The notes: generated by a model from the sequence alone, not told the origin. A stretch of DNA of 53,935 bases from Candidatus Uhrbacteria bacterium RIFCSPHIGHO2_12_FULL_60_25 (GCA_001791275.1 MGEH01000004.1:38934-92868); one strand, 5' to 3'; shown: positions 18,582 to 28,398, numbered from the stretch's first letter. A program made the numbers and translations.

Positions 18582-19358
18582 ATGCGACCTTTCAACAAGC
18601 TCATGACGGCATTTCTCCTCATCGGAGGGTGCGGAGGAGATCGGTTCGAAACCGTGCCGTTCCCTGATCCAGACGCCAATCCCGACGATTCCGGAAAATC
18701 GGATCATGGGAACGACGGGTTCGGTGGCCATGCCGGCGTCTCCGGCAGTGCAGGGTCGGCAGGACAAGCCGGCCTTGCGGGCGCTGCAGGCGAAGAAGCT
18801 GACGCGCGAGCCGATGCGGACGTCGACGCGGCCCAAGACGCGGACCACGACGTCGAACAAGACGTTGCGTGGGACGCGAAAGACTCGGGCACGGAGGACG
18901 TTGTGACGCCCATGGACGCCAAGGACGTGTACGCCCCGGATTCCGGAGACGCCGACGCATCGGACGGTTCCATCGAACCGGAATGCAAGGTCACCGGCAT
19001 ACGCGTCCGGATGGACGCGGTGAACGGGAAGACGATCGTCCAGGCCAATGCGGCCATTGGCGACGCATCATCGTTTACGGACGGCGTGTGCAAGGTCGCG
19101 GACGATCGCGACCCGTCGAACTCGTCCTTCGAGTGCTGCCTCTCGATCGAGCCCTCTGGCGTCGTGAAGCTGTGGCTCGACTTCGTGTTCTCGGACGGCA
19201 CGCACGCCTGCACAAGCACGGCCTCGGGTTGCAGTCCGCTCACGCAGTACTCGATCTGGTTCAACGGCACCCGGGTTCAGCAGCTGTATATTTCGAACAA
19301 CTACCTGCCGAACTGCATGTCACCCGGCTGCCAGTGGTACGTCTACACCGGGCCATAA
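18582..19358 (+). CDS. Putative lipoprotein with Gly/Ala- and Asp/Ala-rich linker
   Basis: Lipobox-like LIGGC after an N-terminal hydrophobic segment; GVSGSAGSAGQAGLAGAAGEEADARADADVDAAQDADHD linker; Cys-containing C-terminal domain. Confidence 0.65.
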   Translation: MRPFNKLMTAFLLIGGCGGDRFETVPFPDPDANPDDSGKSDHGNDGFGGHAGVSGSAGSAGQAGLAGAAGEEADARADADVDAAQDADHDVEQDVAWDAKDSGTEDVVTPMDAKDVYAPDSGDADASDGSIEPECKVTGIRVRMDAVNGKTIVQANAAIGDASSFTDGVCKVADDRDPSNSSFECCLSIEPSGVVKLWLDFVFSDGTHACTSTASGCSPLTQYSIWFNGTRVQQLYISNNYLPNCMSPGCQWYVYTGP

Positions 19359-19370
19359 GGGTCTTTTCCA

Positions 19371-19401
19371 CCCCCCGTCTCGCTTCTATGCGGGACGGGG
19401 G
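19371..19401 (+). terminator. Strong GC hairpin
   Basis: CCCCCGTCTCGC-ttctat-GCGGGACGGGGG. Confidence 0.7.
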
Positions 19402-19534
19402 TTGTCATTTTCCAGGGATTTTGTTATTCTCTCCGCGCTTAATCATCCCACATCGTATCCATCCAACGGTCGCGACTCCTGTCCCGCATTGCGGGGTTCA
19501 GCGACCGGGGTACGAGAGGAAATAAGGAGTATCT

Positions 19535-20299
19535 ATGCCACCTATCCCATCCCTCACGGACCTCCTCCAGGCGGGCGTCCACTTCGGCCACCAGACGGCC
19601 AAGTGGCACCCGAAGATGAAGAAGTACATCTTCGGCGAACGCCAGGGGATCCACATCATCAATTTGGAAGCGACGCAGCAGGCGCTCGAGCGCGCCGCCG
19701 CCTTCGCCAAACAGACCACGGCCCGTGGCGGCGTCGTCCTCTTCGTCGGAACGAAGAAGCAGGCGTCTGACCTCGTCCGAGCCGCTGCGACCGCGGCCTC
19801 CATGCCGTACGTGAACAAGCGCTGGCTCGGCGGCACGCTCACGAACTACGTGAACATGGCCCAGCTCCTCCGGAAGTACAAGGAACTGAAGCGGAAGCTC
19901 GAGAAGGGCGAACTCGGGAAGTACACGAAGTTCGAACAACAGAAATTCGCCGAACAGGTGGAAGTGTATGACGACAAGATCGGCGGGCTCGCCGACCTCA
20001 TGCGCATCCCGGACGCTGTTTTCATCTTGGACATCCGGAAGGACAAGACGGCGCTCGATGAAGCTCAGCGCCGCGGGGTCAAGATCATCGCCATTACGGA
20101 TACGAATGTGAACCCGACCGGCATCGAGTACCCGATCCCTGCGAACGACGACGCCGTGAAATCCATCGAACTTATCGCGAACCTCATCTCGGCTGCTTGC
20201 AAAGAAGGTCGTGACGAGTGGGAGAAAGCGCGGGCACGGCTTGGCGGGTCGCTCATGAATCAAAACGCTCCGACAGAAAAAGCAGCCGCATCACTATGA
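19535..20299 (+). CDS. rpsB: 30S ribosomal protein S2
   Basis: LLQAGVHFGHQTAKWHPKMKKYIFGERQGIHIINLEATQQAL. Confidence 0.96.
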   Translation: MPPIPSLTDLLQAGVHFGHQTAKWHPKMKKYIFGERQGIHIINLEATQQALERAAAFAKQTTARGGVVLFVGTKKQASDLVRAAATAASMPYVNKRWLGGTLTNYVNMAQLLRKYKELKRKLEKGELGKYTKFEQQKFAEQVEVYDDKIGGLADLMRIPDAVFILDIRKDKTALDEAQRRGVKIIAITDTNVNPTGIEYPIPANDDAVKSIELIANLISAACKEGRDEWEKARARLGGSLMNQNAPTEKAAASL

Positions 20300-20907
20300 T
20301 CGACGCAAAAATCGTCGCAGACCTTCGTGCCATGACAGGCGCTGGCATCGTCGAATGCAAGAAGGCGCTCGAAGAGGCGGGTGGCGACATGAAGAAGGCA
20401 GTCGACGTCCTCCGGAAGAGCGGAGCAGCCAAAGCCGCGAAGAAGTCCTCCGAGCGGCAGACGGCCGAAGGGGTCGTCCACGCGTACGTCCACTCGAACG
20501 AGAAAGTCGGCGCTCTGGTCGAACTGCAGTGTGAGACCGACTTCGTGGCGCGCACGCAGGATTTCAAGGACCTCGCGCACGACATCGCCATGCAGATCGC
20601 GGCGACCGACCCGGTCTGGGTATCTCCGGAGACGATCCCTGCAGGCGAAGTCGAGAAAGCGCGTGCGTCCTTCATGGCCGAACCGGACCTCGCGAAGAAG
20701 CCGGAAGACATCCGGGCGAAGATCGTGGAAGGGAAACTCGGCAAGTGGTACGCCGAGGTCACGCTTACCAAGCAGCTCTGGGTGAAAGACGACTCGAAGA
20801 CCATCGAACAGCTCGTGAACGAGAAGATCGCGACGATCGGGGAGAAGATCGTGATCGCGCGGTTCTGCCGGTTCCTACTGTCGGCCACGCCGTCCGTTCG
20901 TGAATAG
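20296..20907 (+). CDS. tsf: Elongation factor Ts
   Basis: VADLRAMTGAGIVECKKALEEAGGDMKKAVDVLRKSGAAKAAKK; overlaps the rpsB stop (ATGA). Confidence 0.95.
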   Translation: MIDAKIVADLRAMTGAGIVECKKALEEAGGDMKKAVDVLRKSGAAKAAKKSSERQTAEGVVHAYVHSNEKVGALVELQCETDFVARTQDFKDLAHDIAMQIAATDPVWVSPETIPAGEVEKARASFMAEPDLAKKPEDIRAKIVEGKLGKWYAEVTLTKQLWVKDDSKTIEQLVNEKIATIGEKIVIARFCRFLLSATPSVRE

Positions 20908-20914
20908 AGAAGGA

Positions 20915-20938
20915 CCCCGCCTCAGGCGGGGTTTTTCG
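20915..20938 (+). terminator. Intrinsic terminator after tsf
   Basis: ACCCCGCCTCAGGCGGGGTTTTTC. Confidence 0.85.
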
Positions 20939-20946
20939 ATACTGCG

Positions 20947-21522
20947 TCATCCCGAGCGTAGGGCCGTCCGACGGCCCGGAGCCGAGGGACAGTTTTCAGA
21001 CATCTAGATCTTCGTCTGATCGTGGCAGGAATAGCGTCAGATCAATCCAAGGCGGATTGAGCGACCCGATGAGTCGTTTTTTCTTCTCCCGTCTCCAGCC
21101 TTTGATCTGCTTTTCACGTTCAATTGCTTCTCCCGGCGTGTCATGGATTTCGAAATAGACTAATTTCGTGCACTGTTTTTCAGTTGTGAAGCCACGATTC
21201 AGTTTCATTCTATGCTGGACAACCCGATCGTAAAGATTATTCGTCACCCCGATATAGAGCACTCCGATGTCACTTGCCAGGATGTACACGTACATATAGT
21301 CAACCGGTGTCCTCATCCGTTCGATGAGTGATGCGAGATAGAGCTTGGAGGGCTCGTCGAGGAGGCCTAACGCATTTGAAAACTGTCCTTCGGCTTCGGG
21401 CCGTCGGACGGCCCTACGCTCAGGATGACACATGGGCGGGGCACTCGTCTGGGATGACGTTAATGTTCGCAAGGTCATATCTATTCAGTCTCAAACATAA
21501 AACCACACGTCAAGTGTGGATA
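20947..21522 (-). mobile_element. Composite element: GIY-YIG gene flanked by inverted REP-like repeats plus conserved 5' leader
   Basis: Left GTCATCCCGAGCGTAGGGCCGTCCGACGGCCCGGAGCCGAGGGACAGTTTTC; right, inverted, AACTGTCCTTCGGCTTCGGGCCGTCGGACGGCCCTACGCTCAGGATGACAC; leader TTGACG-N12-TTTGAGACTGAAT on the minus strand. Confidence 0.7.
20996..21295 (-). CDS. GIY-YIG nuclease family protein (frame open to an upstream ATG at 21478)
   Basis: MYVYILASDIGVLYIGVTNNLYDRVVQHRMKLNRGFTTEKQCTKLVYFEIHDTPGEAIEREKQIKGWRREKKKRLIGSLNPPWIDL. Confidence 0.93.
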   Translation of the reverse strand: MYVYILASDIGVLYIGVTNNLYDRVVQHRMKLNRGFTTEKQCTKLVYFEIHDTPGEAIEREKQIKGWRREKKKRLIGSLNPPWIDLTLFLPRSDEDLDV

Positions 21523-21585
21523 CGTGCTATACTCCCTGCACATCGAGGGGCTCTTTTTTATTCATCCCTCGCACTTTCTCTCTGT

Positions 21586-21783
21586 ATGCCGAAGTTCGTC
21601 AAACGTCTCAAGGACACATTGACGCCGCACATCTTCCACACCGTGTCCCAGCACCACAGCTGGCTCACCATCATCGGCGTGTCGTTCGCGCTCATGTCGC
21701 TCGGGTTTGCGCTCGTACTCGTCCGGCTCTACAGCCGCATCCTGGTCCTCGAGGCCGCGATCAACGTGTTGGCGTCGAAGTAA
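21586..21783 (+). CDS. Small single-TM protein
   Basis: MPKFVKRLKDTLTPHIFHTVSQHHSWLTIIGVSFALMSLGFALVLVRLYSRILVLEAAINVLASK; upstream TATACT -10-like element. Confidence 0.55.
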   Translation: MPKFVKRLKDTLTPHIFHTVSQHHSWLTIIGVSFALMSLGFALVLVRLYSRILVLEAAINVLASK

Positions 21784-21818
21784 CATACATGGGCCAGGGG
21801 TGCTACAATGCGCCCACT

Positions 21819-22823
21819 ATGCCCCGCATCGCCATCAATGGATTCGGCCGGATCGGCCGGAACACGTTCAAGGCCGGGTTTGGGAAACCCGGGTTCGACG
21901 TCGTGGCCGTGAACGACCTCACGGACGCAAAGACCCTCGCGCACCTCCTGAAACACGATTCCACGTACCACGCGTGGGACAAGAGTGTCTCATCTGACGC
22001 GACCAATCTCATCATCGAAGGGAAGAAGATCCCGGTTCTGGCCGAGAAAGACCCAACGAAGCTCCCGTGGGGAAAGATGAAGGTGGACGTGGTCCTCGAG
22101 TGCACGGGCCGCTTCACGTCGGAAGAAGGCGCGTCGCAACACCTGAAGGCCGGGGCCAAGCGCGCGATCATCTCCGCGCCGGCGAAGGGCGGGAATGTCC
22201 CGACCCACGTGATCGGCGTCAATGAAAAGGACGCAGGGAAGTCGAAGCTGATCAATAACGCGTCCTGCACCACGAACTGCATCGCGCCCGTGGCCGCCGT
22301 GATCCATGCCGCGTTCGGTGTCAAGAAAGCGATGATGACTACGATTCATTCCTATACCGCGGATCAAGTCTTGCAAGACGGACCCCACAAGGACCTGCGG
22401 CGCGCGCGGTCCGCCGGCCAGAATATCATCCCCACCACCACGGGCGCGGCAATCGCCACCACGGAGGTCATCCCGGAACTGAAAGGTCTCTTCGACGGCA
22501 TCTCCATCCGAGTTCCGACGGCATGCGTCTCGTTGGCCGACTTCACCTTCCTCGTGAAAAAGAAGACGACCAAGGAGGAGGTGAACAGCGTTTTGAAGAA
22601 AGCCGCGATGAGCCCCGCCTTCAAGGGGATCGTTGAGGTCACCGAGGAGGCTCTGGTGTCGTCGGATTTCGTCGGGAATCCCGCTTCGGCCATCGTGGAC
22701 CTTCCGTTCACCCAGGTGGTGGACGGGGACATGGTGAAGGTGCTCGCCTGGTACGATAATGAGTGGGCCTATTCGGTCCGACTTGCCGAAATTGCCGTGA
22801 TGGTCGGTCAGTCGCTGAAATGA
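21819..22823 (+). CDS. gap: Glyceraldehyde-3-phosphate dehydrogenase
   Basis: INGFGRIGRN, SASCTTNC-type active site (NNASCTTNCIAPV), WYDNEWAYS. Confidence 0.96.
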   Translation: MPRIAINGFGRIGRNTFKAGFGKPGFDVVAVNDLTDAKTLAHLLKHDSTYHAWDKSVSSDATNLIIEGKKIPVLAEKDPTKLPWGKMKVDVVLECTGRFTSEEGASQHLKAGAKRAIISAPAKGGNVPTHVIGVNEKDAGKSKLINNASCTTNCIAPVAAVIHAAFGVKKAMMTTIHSYTADQVLQDGPHKDLRRARSAGQNIIPTTTGAAIATTEVIPELKGLFDGISIRVPTACVSLADFTFLVKKKTTKEEVNSVLKKAAMSPAFKGIVEVTEEALVSSDFVGNPASAIVDLPFTQVVDGDMVKVLAWYDNEWAYSVRLAEIAVMVGQSLK

Positions 22824-24103
22824 CGATGAAATTGCGTCCACTCCCGCCCGGCAAAGACCTCGGCTGTCTCCGGATTTACGTCCGCGTGGATTGGAATATC
22901 CCGCACTCCGGTGAGATGGGCGAGGAAGAGTCGCTCAAGATCACGCGGTCGTATCCGCTTCTCTTCAATCTGCGGAAGCGGGGCGCGATCGTGTTCGTCC
23001 TCACGCACCTCGGGCGGCCGAAGGGTCGCGACAAGACGTATTCGACCAAACCGCTCGCGACGCTGGTCAAGGTTCATTCGGGTCTTCCCATAACGTTCAT
23101 GGACGTGGACCTGGCGAGCGACGCGGGCAGGAAGAAGTTTGCGCGGGATGTCGACGTCTACACACCTGGCGACGTCGTCCTACTTGAGAACGTTCGGTTC
23201 CAGGCGGGCGAAGAGACGAACGATCCGAAACTGGTCGCCGCGTACGCAAAACACGCTGACGCATTCGTGAACGACGCGTTCGCGTCGTGCCACCGGGCGC
23301 ACGCGTCCGTCACAGGACTCGCGAAGGCGCTCCCGTCATTCGCCGGGCCGGCGTTGCTTCAAGAAGTCTCGAAGGTCGGAAAGCTCCTCGAGAGACCGAA
23401 GCGGCCTTACCTTGCCTTCATTGGCGGGTCGAAATTGACGACTAAGTTACCGGTCATTCAGTCGCTTTTGAAGACGGCGGACAGGGTCTACGTCGGCGGC
23501 GCCATGGCGCACGCGTTTTTTACCGCAAAGCGGATGCCCATCGGCGCGTCGTACATCGAGAAAGAAGGCGTCTCCGACGCGAAGAAGATCATGGGCCATC
23601 CAAAGCTCGTCTTGCCTGGAGACGTCTGTGTCGCGAAGAAGCTCGCGCCGGGCGCGCGGCCGCGCTGCGTCGCCTTGTCCGCCGTGAAGAAACAGGACGT
23701 GATCGGCGACATCGGGACGGAAACCATGCGCGCATGGGCGAGCGATATCCGTACGGCGAAGACGATCGTGTGGAACGGTCCGGTCGGCGTGACGGAACTC
23801 CCGGCGTTCTCGCACGGCTCGCTCGTGCTCGGCCGCGCGATCGCCGCGAGGTCACGGGGGAAGACCTATGGCGTCGTCGGCGGCGGCGACACGCTTCCGG
23901 TCGTGGCGCGGACGGGGATGTCGGAGTACTTCGACTTCATTTCGACCGGCGGCGGCGCCATGCTCGAGTTCATCGCGACACGCGGGAAGCTCCCGGGTCT
24001 CTCTGTCTTATCCGGTACCCAGAAGAAGGGGATTCCAGCGGTCGTCCACTCAAAGAAGGAACACGGGTCCGCATGCGGTCCAACATCACGAAAGAAGTGC
24101 TAA
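22820..24103 (+). CDS. pgk: Phosphoglycerate kinase
   Basis: RVDWNIP, LTHLGRPKG, GDVVLLENVRF, IVWNGPVGVTE, GGGDTLPV; overlaps the gap stop. Confidence 0.95.
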   Translation: MTMKLRPLPPGKDLGCLRIYVRVDWNIPHSGEMGEEESLKITRSYPLLFNLRKRGAIVFVLTHLGRPKGRDKTYSTKPLATLVKVHSGLPITFMDVDLASDAGRKKFARDVDVYTPGDVVLLENVRFQAGEETNDPKLVAAYAKHADAFVNDAFASCHRAHASVTGLAKALPSFAGPALLQEVSKVGKLLERPKRPYLAFIGGSKLTTKLPVIQSLLKTADRVYVGGAMAHAFFTAKRMPIGASYIEKEGVSDAKKIMGHPKLVLPGDVCVAKKLAPGARPRCVALSAVKKQDVIGDIGTETMRAWASDIRTAKTIVWNGPVGVTELPAFSHGSLVLGRAIAARSRGKTYGVVGGGDTLPVVARTGMSEYFDFISTGGGAMLEFIATRGKLPGLSVLSGTQKKGIPAVVHSKKEHGSACGPTSRKKC

Positions 24104-24116
24104 TATTTTAACCCAT

Positions 24117-24869
24117 ATGAACCTCCCAAAATCTCTCGTCAGTCTCTTGAGCGTCCTCACGGTCGCTCTCACGGTCTTCGTCGGCATTAAAGCGTGGAAC
24201 GGGTACGCGGAGCATTACCGCATCGGCGTGGCCGTGCGCGACCGCGACACGATCACCGTGGGCGGCGAAGGCAAGGTCTCGACAAAACCCGACATCGCGC
24301 GCGTGAGCCTCGGCGTTCAGTCCGACGCGTCCACGGTCAATGCCGCTCAATCCGACAATACGAAGAAGATGAACGCGATTATTGACGCGGTCAAAGTTTT
24401 GGGCGTGGCCAAGGAAGACATTACGACCGAGAACTACAACATCTATCCGAGGACCGAGTGGAAGGACGGGCGCTCCTCGATCGTGGGGTACACAGTGAGC
24501 CAGAACGTGTCGTTGAAAGTCCGCGATCTCGACAAGGTCGGGGACGTGCTGGCCAAGGCCGGGGAACTGGGCGCGAACCAGGTGGGCGGCATCTCGTTTA
24601 CGATCGACGAACCGAAGCTCCTGCAAGACGAAGCGCGGCTCAAAGCCATCGCGGACGCTCGAAAGAAGGCGGACGTGTTGGTCGGCCAGCTCGGACTCAC
24701 GATCGTGAAGGTGGTGACCTTCTCGGAGTCCGGCGGGCCTACGCCGCCGCCAATGCCGTACTACGCCAAGTCGGCCGACATGGCCCTGGAAGCCGCGGCT
24801 CCGCCGCAAATCGAACCGGGCCAGCAGGACGTGGTCTCCAACGTGAGCGTGACGTTTGAGGTGCGGTGA
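24117..24869 (+). CDS. SIMPL-domain (DUF541) protein with N-terminal TM
   Basis: ITVGGEGKVSTKPDIARVSLGVQSDASTVNAAQSDNTKKMNAIIDAVKVLGV...EDITTENYNIYP. Confidence 0.9.
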   Translation: MNLPKSLVSLLSVLTVALTVFVGIKAWNGYAEHYRIGVAVRDRDTITVGGEGKVSTKPDIARVSLGVQSDASTVNAAQSDNTKKMNAIIDAVKVLGVAKEDITTENYNIYPRTEWKDGRSSIVGYTVSQNVSLKVRDLDKVGDVLAKAGELGANQVGGISFTIDEPKLLQDEARLKAIADARKKADVLVGQLGLTIVKVVTFSESGGPTPPPMPYYAKSADMALEAAAPPQIEPGQQDVVSNVSVTFEVR

Positions 24870-24875
24870 CGCCCG

Positions 24876-27434
24876 CTACAATCCAAAGAGTCCAATTTTA
24901 TCCAGGTTTTTTAAGGTGCTTTTTGATCGTGACCCGGCGAACACGTTTCTCACCATGAGTGCAATTTCATCCTCGAATCCTACTATTTGACCATCCACTA
25001 TGCGTTTTTTAAAAAGAACACGGTCGGTACTCTGAGAGACGGCAACCTGTTCACTTTCACGATCTTCAATACGAATGTTCGCCCTTTTCAGGCGTTCTTC
25101 AGCTTCCTGGGGTGATATATTCGGGAATGCCGCTTGCATTCTTCGTTCTATTTCGTCATGAAACCAGTCGTTGACAGCATGTATCGGTAAGAATTGATTG
25201 TTTAAAATGTACTGCTGTAACGCACGAATTGTTTCATTCGTTTTTGCATTTCTAGCGAGCAATTCGTTTACCGATTCCTGCTCTTCATGCGTTCCCGTCT
25301 CCGGCGTTTCAGCGGGCGTCGTGGTCTCTTCCACTTCCTCCGCCACGTCGAACGAGGGCCACGAGGTCCGCTCCGGGCCATGGCCGAAGATCGTTTCGAC
25401 TGTTGTGCGCGGTCCGGTCGTCTCGATCTTCGCGGCGGAAAGCTTCGGGGAGGTGATGCGGAATGCGGTCACTCTTCCTCCTGAACCGTAGTCCGGGTTT
25501 TGGTCCCACTTGTCGCCGGAGAAAAACCCGAACCGGTCGTGAAAGAGCTGATAGAGGAAGGCGCGTTCCGTGACGTCCGTGGACTGTGAGATGAATTCCT
25601 TCCAGATGTACTCGTCAAGCTCATACCTGTACCCTTCCCGTTGCCACTGGGTGATGATGTTGTCGAGTGAGCGGATGGAGAGTACTGATTGTTTCAAGAA
25701 GTAGGCTAGCGGCCGGTCCCGACCTTGCTTGAACATGGCATCCTGCACCTCATGGCCGGCGAAAAGATCCTGGGTCACGCGCGCGACCTTGGCGAGCTTC
25801 CAGAGCTGTGAAAGGGATCCGTCCGGCACCGTGATGTCGCCGTTCTTGTCCATGAGGCGTGAAACGAGGAGCGTGAAGAGTTCGTCTTTCGGATCCGCTT
25901 CCGTCACAGTACCGACTGTTTTCTGCGGCAGGTAGTCATACTCGAGCTTGTACAGACGCGAGAGTAGGGCAGGGTCCATGTCCTGGCGGTCCACGTATCG
26001 GTCGTCGCCCTGGTTCAGGTTGCCGGTCATGAGGATTCCGAACCCGGGCTTGATGGTGATCTTCCGACCCGAATCCTGCTGAACATCCACGGTCTCGCCC
26101 GGTCGGCGCGTGAGAATGTGGTTCAGGCTGATCAGGACCTCGTGTGGGATGGCGTTTACTTCATCAATGATGATGGGTCGGCCTTCGTCCATCGCCTTGT
26201 AGATGGGCCCCAGGAAGAAATCAGAAACTGTCCCGCCTTTCGCGTGTGTAAGATACGTCTGTAAGATACGGTCGTGTGCGAGGTGTTTTTCCTGGTCGGT
26301 CGCATTTTTATGATCGGCGACCCATGTATCGTACTTCCGCTCAACGTCGTTGATGAACGAATCCAGATCTTTTTTGTCAATCTTATCGATCGCGAGTATC
26401 TGGTGACCGTAGAGCTCGGCAAGTGACGTATGTTTCGAGCCGCAGATGACGAGCGCTTCCTTGCCGAGATACTTCTTCGCCACGTGCATGGCGAGTTCGG
26501 TTTTCCCGCTTCCGAGGTGGCCATAGATGAGCACGGGTTTTCCGGCTAGGATGTGAGTCACCACGTCGTCGGCTTTCTCCCTCACGTACGGCGTCTCGAC
26601 AATGCGCCCCCTCGTGAGCTGATGTCTGTACTCTTTTAATGCAGACAGGTGGATACCGTAGAACGCCTCCGGATTCGCGCCGGTCATTTTTTCGATCTCA
26701 TCCTTTTGAACCGCGATTTTTGATCGAATTTCGTTCAGGACCTCGAGCTGTGTGGCGGTCGGCGCGTCTTTGATTGATGCGAGTATGTGGACCTCTTCCT
26801 TCCGGTGTTCTGCGATGGTGCGCTGTACTATCCGATGTTCTCGGAGCGCTTTCGCGAGATTTTTTAACCGGAACCCTTTCAGTACGCGTTCTGCCGAGAG
26901 CGGATCACCGAGGATGCTTTCGGCTTCAAGTTCCAACTCGTTTTCGCGATCTTCGGCCGTCTGGAAAATAATTTGATCCGCAACATTTTCCATATTTTGG
27001 AGGATCTCGGTGCGCGTCTCGGGTTCCGATCGGGCTTTCCGTGGAACCCCGGTCAGCTTGTAGATTTCACGCGAGGCAGCCTTGGATTTCCGCATCGGAA
27101 CCTCGGCTTTCTGAACCGTCTCTTCGACCTCTTTCCACTCGTCCGCCGTGAGCAGCCTGCCTTGGCGTTTCACGATGGTCACGACGAGCTTCCCTTTCAT
27201 CGGGTCCCCGGGTTCCGTATCAGAGACCGCCTGGACCTGATACTTCACGTTTTCAACCGGCGTGATGGGGGAGTCCGGCGCGAGTTCCAGGCTTTTCATG
27301 TTCGCGCGCGACGACCGCCAGCCGATCAGCGTCCCATCCTTCTTTTTGATCGGTACGAACCGGACGTTATTAATAATGCCCTCTTGTTCGGGGCTCTTTG
27401 GCGCTTCCATGCGTAGTCCGGGAGGACGCGGCAT
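24876..27434 (-). CDS. MoxR-like AAA+ ATPase (AAA_5) with long N-terminal region
   Basis: Walker A GHLGSGKTE, Walker B RPIIIDEVNAIPHEVLISLNHIL, sensor GFGILMTGNLNQ. Minus-strand TGCTATACT at about 27446-27454; exact start Met uncertain (27434 or 27410). Confidence 0.85.
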   Translation of the reverse strand: MPRPPGLRMEAPKSPEQEGIINNVRFVPIKKKDGTLIGWRSSRANMKSLELAPDSPITPVENVKYQVQAVSDTEPGDPMKGKLVVTIVKRQGRLLTADEWKEVEETVQKAEVPMRKSKAASREIYKLTGVPRKARSEPETRTEILQNMENVADQIIFQTAEDRENELELEAESILGDPLSAERVLKGFRLKNLAKALREHRIVQRTIAEHRKEEVHILASIKDAPTATQLEVLNEIRSKIAVQKDEIEKMTGANPEAFYGIHLSALKEYRHQLTRGRIVETPYVREKADDVVTHILAGKPVLIYGHLGSGKTELAMHVAKKYLGKEALVICGSKHTSLAELYGHQILAIDKIDKKDLDSFINDVERKYDTWVADHKNATDQEKHLAHDRILQTYLTHAKGGTVSDFFLGPIYKAMDEGRPIIIDEVNAIPHEVLISLNHILTRRPGETVDVQQDSGRKITIKPGFGILMTGNLNQGDDRYVDRQDMDPALLSRLYKLEYDYLPQKTVGTVTEADPKDELFTLLVSRLMDKNGDITVPDGSLSQLWKLAKVARVTQDLFAGHEVQDAMFKQGRDRPLAYFLKQSVLSIRSLDNIITQWQREGYRYELDEYIWKEFISQSTDVTERAFLYQLFHDRFGFFSGDKWDQNPDYGSGGRVTAFRITSPKLSAAKIETTGPRTTVETIFGHGPERTSWPSFDVAEEVEETTTPAETPETGTHEEQESVNELLARNAKTNETIRALQQYILNNQFLPIHAVNDWFHDEIERRMQAAFPNISPQEAEERLKRANIRIEDRESEQVAVSQSTDRVLFKKRIVDGQIVGFEDEIALMVRNVFAGSRSKSTLKNLDKIGLFGL

Positions 27435-27558
27435 ATGTACGCCACAGTATAGCATTACCAAGAACGGTCAACCGCCACATTTTCTTGTATGTCCATGTGA
27501 TTGATGTGACTATTTTTGCTCAATGAAGCCATTTTTGCATGAGATGTCCTGCGAGGGC

Positions 27559-27587
27559 TTGACAGAATTATCAATCTGTGATATTCT
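27559..27587 (+). promoter_or_regulatory. Promoter P1 of RNA1: TTGACA-N17-TATTCT
   Basis: cTTGACAgAATtatCAATCTGTGATATTCTTcCCGGTC; nearly identical to P2. Confidence 0.85.
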
Positions 27588-27593
27588 TCCCGG

Positions 27594-28387
27594 TCCAGTT
27601 GGTTCACGCCTGCTGGTCAAGAAGGGTCTCACGACCAATCAATTCGAAGGTGCTGTGCCCCAGGTCAGCAATGACTCAAGGCCCATGCACGTTTGAGCCA
27701 CTGGACAGCCGGCGACGGTGGACAGTGGTCTGGTCGGGACGCGAGAACGTCCCTGATTCAGCCGGATACAGCTGCGGATGAATCCGGGTTAGCCACACCC
27801 TGATTCAACCGTCCGGAACGCGCGTTTAGCCACAACGTCGCGATTCAGCTGAAAGCGGGACTGTGCCAGATGTCCCTGCGTAAGACGGCCGCATATCTTT
27901 CCCGTCAAAACTCCCGGCCCAGGCGTAAAACCCTGGGCCCTTCACTCTCTCCGTGGGTTACAGCTCACTGTTCTCGTCTCGAGCCCAGTGAGGTGCAACC
28001 CGACGCTACGTGTCGGGGGAGGTCGGCTCCTCCAAAAGCAAATCGGCCAGGGTCATGTCTTATGGTCAGACCGACCACGATGACCCCCCTGGCCTCCACG
28101 CAGCTACGTACGCGATTGGTTAGCCACACCGATCCGTCCGTTGGTTCATTCCGTTAGCCATACGGAATGTAAACGCTGAAGCGGATCCTTCACATAGGGA
28201 TCCGACCCAATTCTCAAGAGCTCCTGATGTAAAAGTCAGTTGAAGCTCGAGAATGCGGGGGTCAAAAGCCGTCTCGGGGAAGACACCACCCCAAACCGAC
28301 TGGTGCTGACACCAAACGCCGTGCTGCAAGACATGGCGTGTCGGTCCAAGTTCTAACCCCCTCAGGCAACTGAGGGGGTTTTTCTTT
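27594..28387 (+). ncRNA. Large structured RNA 1 (~790 nt), four UUAGCCACA/UUAGCCAUA-loop hairpins
   Basis: Promoter upstream, intrinsic terminator at the 3' end, dense stable helices (e.g. GGCCCAGG/CCTGGGCC, GGCCAGGGTCA.../TGACC..CCTGGCC, CGGATCC/GGATCCG, CATTCCG/CGGAATG, CTCACTG/CAGTGAG), no credible ORF. Confidence 0.85.
28355..28387 (+). terminator. Terminator of RNA1
   Basis: AACCCCCTCAG-GCAA-CTGAGGGGGTTTTTCTTT. Confidence 0.92.
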
Positions 28388-28398
28388 GTCAGGGGGAC

